Source: Saccharofermentans sp.
GTDB taxonomy: Bacteria > Bacillota > Clostridia > Saccharofermentanales > Saccharofermentanaceae
Length of the DNA stretch: 37,998 bases
Direction: 5' to 3'
NCBI GenBank assembly: GCA_024691325.1
Contig: JAILNR010000012.1
Coordinates: 1 to 37,998 of the forward strand
In this document: piece after piece, positions 37,015-37,998 of the stretch
How positions within the stretch are numbered: the first letter of the stretch is position 1
How the letters are laid out: every line of letters starts with the position of its first letter
The notes under the pieces: generated by a model
Seen by the model: only the letters and a program-made list of their open reading frames with translations
Databases searched by the model: none
What the model was told of the DNA's origin: nothing
Position numbers and translations under genes: made by a program

Positions 37015-37413
37015 TTACAGACTCTTCTCGTAGCTTGAAAGGACTCCGTTAATATAAGAATACGAATCATCAGTGCCGTATTTCTTAGCAAGTCTTACGG
37101 CCTCATTAATAGCTACACTTGTGGGAATATCATCATTTGAAGAAATCTCATAAAAAGCAGTTTCAAGAATAGCCTTATCAAGCTTGGGGATTCTTGCCAA
37201 AGTCCAGTTTTTAAGATACTTGGTGATCTCGAGGTCCAAAGCCTCTCTGTTCAACAAAACACCTTTAACAGTTGATTTGAAGTAGTCTATATCCTCTTCA
37301 AGATCACTGTTATTCTCAATATAAAGATTTATCTGCTGCTCAAGATCTTCAATCCTGAATTCATATTGATATACGAAGAAAACAACAGCTTCTCTTGAAT
37401 CTATTCTACTCAT
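37015..37413 (-). CDS. nusB: transcription antitermination factor NusB
   Basis: The 132-residue helical protein starts MSRIDSREAVVFFVYQYEF and has the middle YLKNWTLARIPKLDKAILETAFYEI (about 74-98) and the end SVAINEAVRLAKKYGTDDSYSYINGVL, which are diagnostic for NusB. With NusE (S10) it binds boxA in rRNA leaders and prevents early termination. It overlaps DUF2273 by four bases and precedes xseA by 8. This position is conserved in Clostridia. Confidence 0.96.
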   Translation of the reverse strand: MSRIDSREAVVFFVYQYEFRIEDLEQQINLYIENNSDLEEDIDYFKSTVKGVLLNREALDLEITKYLKNWTLARIPKLDKAILETAFYEISSNDDIPTSVAINEAVRLAKKYGTDDSYSYINGVLSSYEKSL

Positions 37414-37646
37414 CTTACTCTCCCGGGAGGCAGTATTCTGTCAAGGAATTTCTTAAACCGTCCTTCATCAGCAAACAAGAAAGCTCCTACTATGAAACCT
37501 GCAAGTGTGAATACCAGAATAAAGAAAGTCTTCCAGAATCCGAAGATACAGATCAACACAGCAATAATAAAGAAAAGAAAAGCACACAAAGCACCTGCTT
37601 TTGCATTACTTAATTTCTCGAAGATTCTGGAAAGCAGTCTTTCCAT
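37410..37646 (-). CDS. DUF2273 small membrane protein
   Basis: The 78-residue protein has two closely spaced hydrophobic helices (about 18-36 and 39-58) in AGALCAFLFFIIAVLICIFGFWKTFFILVFTLAGFIVGAFLF, then a basic tail. The GFWKTFF turn is typical of DUF2273, a family found next to Asp23/Gls24 genes and nusB in Bacillota and probably working with Asp23 at the membrane in envelope-stress adaptation. It starts 3 bases after the Asp23 stop and overlaps nusB by four bases. Confidence 0.88.
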   Translation of the reverse strand: MERLLSRIFEKLSNAKAGALCAFLFFIIAVLICIFGFWKTFFILVFTLAGFIVGAFLFADEGRFKKFLDRILPPGRVR

Positions 37647-37649
37647 AGA

Positions 37650-37998
37650 TTAGCGGCCCTCAACCCTTGCTGCTGCAGGCTCTACACGGTTAACCTTAAC
37701 CTTAACCTCTTCAACAATAATACCTGTATATCTCTCGATGTCTTTCTTGATCCTCTCCTGAACCTTAGACATGGAAGAAGGAATCTCAACATTTGAATAC
37801 AATGTTGCATTAATGCCGACATTGATCGAACCATTCTTACCGGAAGCAACTCTTGCTTTAACAGTCTTAATACCGGCCTGAGCAGACATCGCAGAGTTTC
37901 TGGCAATTGATTCAAGTGCATCAGCACCTATATCAACTGAACCGATATCTGTCTTACGAAGTTTTGTCCTGTATGCTCTTCCTGCAGAGATAACAAGA
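37650..37998 (-). CDS. Asp23/Gls24 family envelope stress protein (5' end outside window)
   Basis: The frame stays open on the minus strand to the window edge, so the N terminus is missing. Visible residues read SVDIGADALESIARNSAMSAQAGIKTVKAR near the edge, then INVGINATLYSNVEIP and TGIIVEEVKVKVNRVEP, the usual Asp23 pattern with a polymerising alpha-beta domain. The ATG at 37887-37889 is internal, since the family motif lies upstream of it. Asp23 proteins sit at the membrane with small partners such as DUF2273. It is the first visible gene of the operon running to recN. Confidence 0.87.
   Translation of the reverse strand, partial: LVISAGRAYRTKLRKTDIGSVDIGADALESIARNSAMSAQAGIKTVKARVASGKNGSINVGINATLYSNVEIPSSMSKVQERIKKDIERYTGIIVEEVKVKVNRVEPAAARVEGR

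Overview
The window looks like a chromosomal segment of a moderately low-GC Bacillota bacterium, most likely a class Clostridia anaerobe. The evidence is the gene order Asp23/Gls24 - DUF2273 - nusB - xseA - xseB - ispA - dxs - nadK - argR - recN, RNase Y, a CIRCE-controlled groESL operon and strong AGGAGG-type ribosome sites. I cannot name genus or family from the sequence alone. Gene density is very high: no gene-free stretch exceeds about 140 bases. I found no tRNA, rRNA, CRISPR array, transposase or prophage gene.

Layout. (1) 1-2996, plus strand: the end of a GNAT acetyltransferase, a second GNAT, argH (last step of arginine synthesis) and an FkbM-type methyltransferase. (2) 20353-2999, minus strand: a tightly packed run of 17 genes with gaps or overlaps of a few bases. 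Downstream of the groESL terminator come a DUF6106-like membrane protein, an acyl-ACP thioesterase, a GldA/GldF/GldG-like ABC cassette with DUF4340 and DUF5711 proteins, a CYTH-domain protein, two FAD oxidoreductases, an ACT protein (UPF0237) with a PFL/DUF711 protein (UPF0210), an unrecognised membrane protein, a two-domain PPK2 polyphosphate kinase, a cytoplasmic GH13 amylase, and two tandem acyltransferase-3 genes. The first of these two has lost its middle by an in-frame deletion. (3) 22432-20368: groES-groL with a sigma-A promoter, a long CIRCE operator and a terminator. (4) 24681-22476: galE and an LCP (LytR-CpsA-Psr) cell-wall ligase. (5) 27066-24798: an OmpR-type response regulator and histidine kinase. 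(6) 28804-27242: RNase Y (rny) with its terminator. (7) 28912-29832: the only plus-strand gene in the right-hand part, an RluA-family pseudouridine synthase, converging on and overlapping recN. (8) 37998-29803: the housekeeping Asp23-to-recN operon, combining transcription antitermination, exonuclease VII, isoprenoid precursor synthesis, NADP supply, arginine regulation and DNA repair.

Most of the window is ordinary core genome. Four points deserve a second look. The first is the internally deleted tandem acyltransferase in an A+T-rich patch between argH and the amylase. The second is the Gld-like ABC cassette, which carries two extra exported proteins of unknown function. The third is the co-location of a PPK2 enzyme, a CYTH phosphohydrolase and an amylase in one gene run. 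The fourth is the absence of tlyA, and of spoIVB-spo0A next to recN, where sporulating Clostridia usually have them. I did not see a clearly new defence or mobile system.
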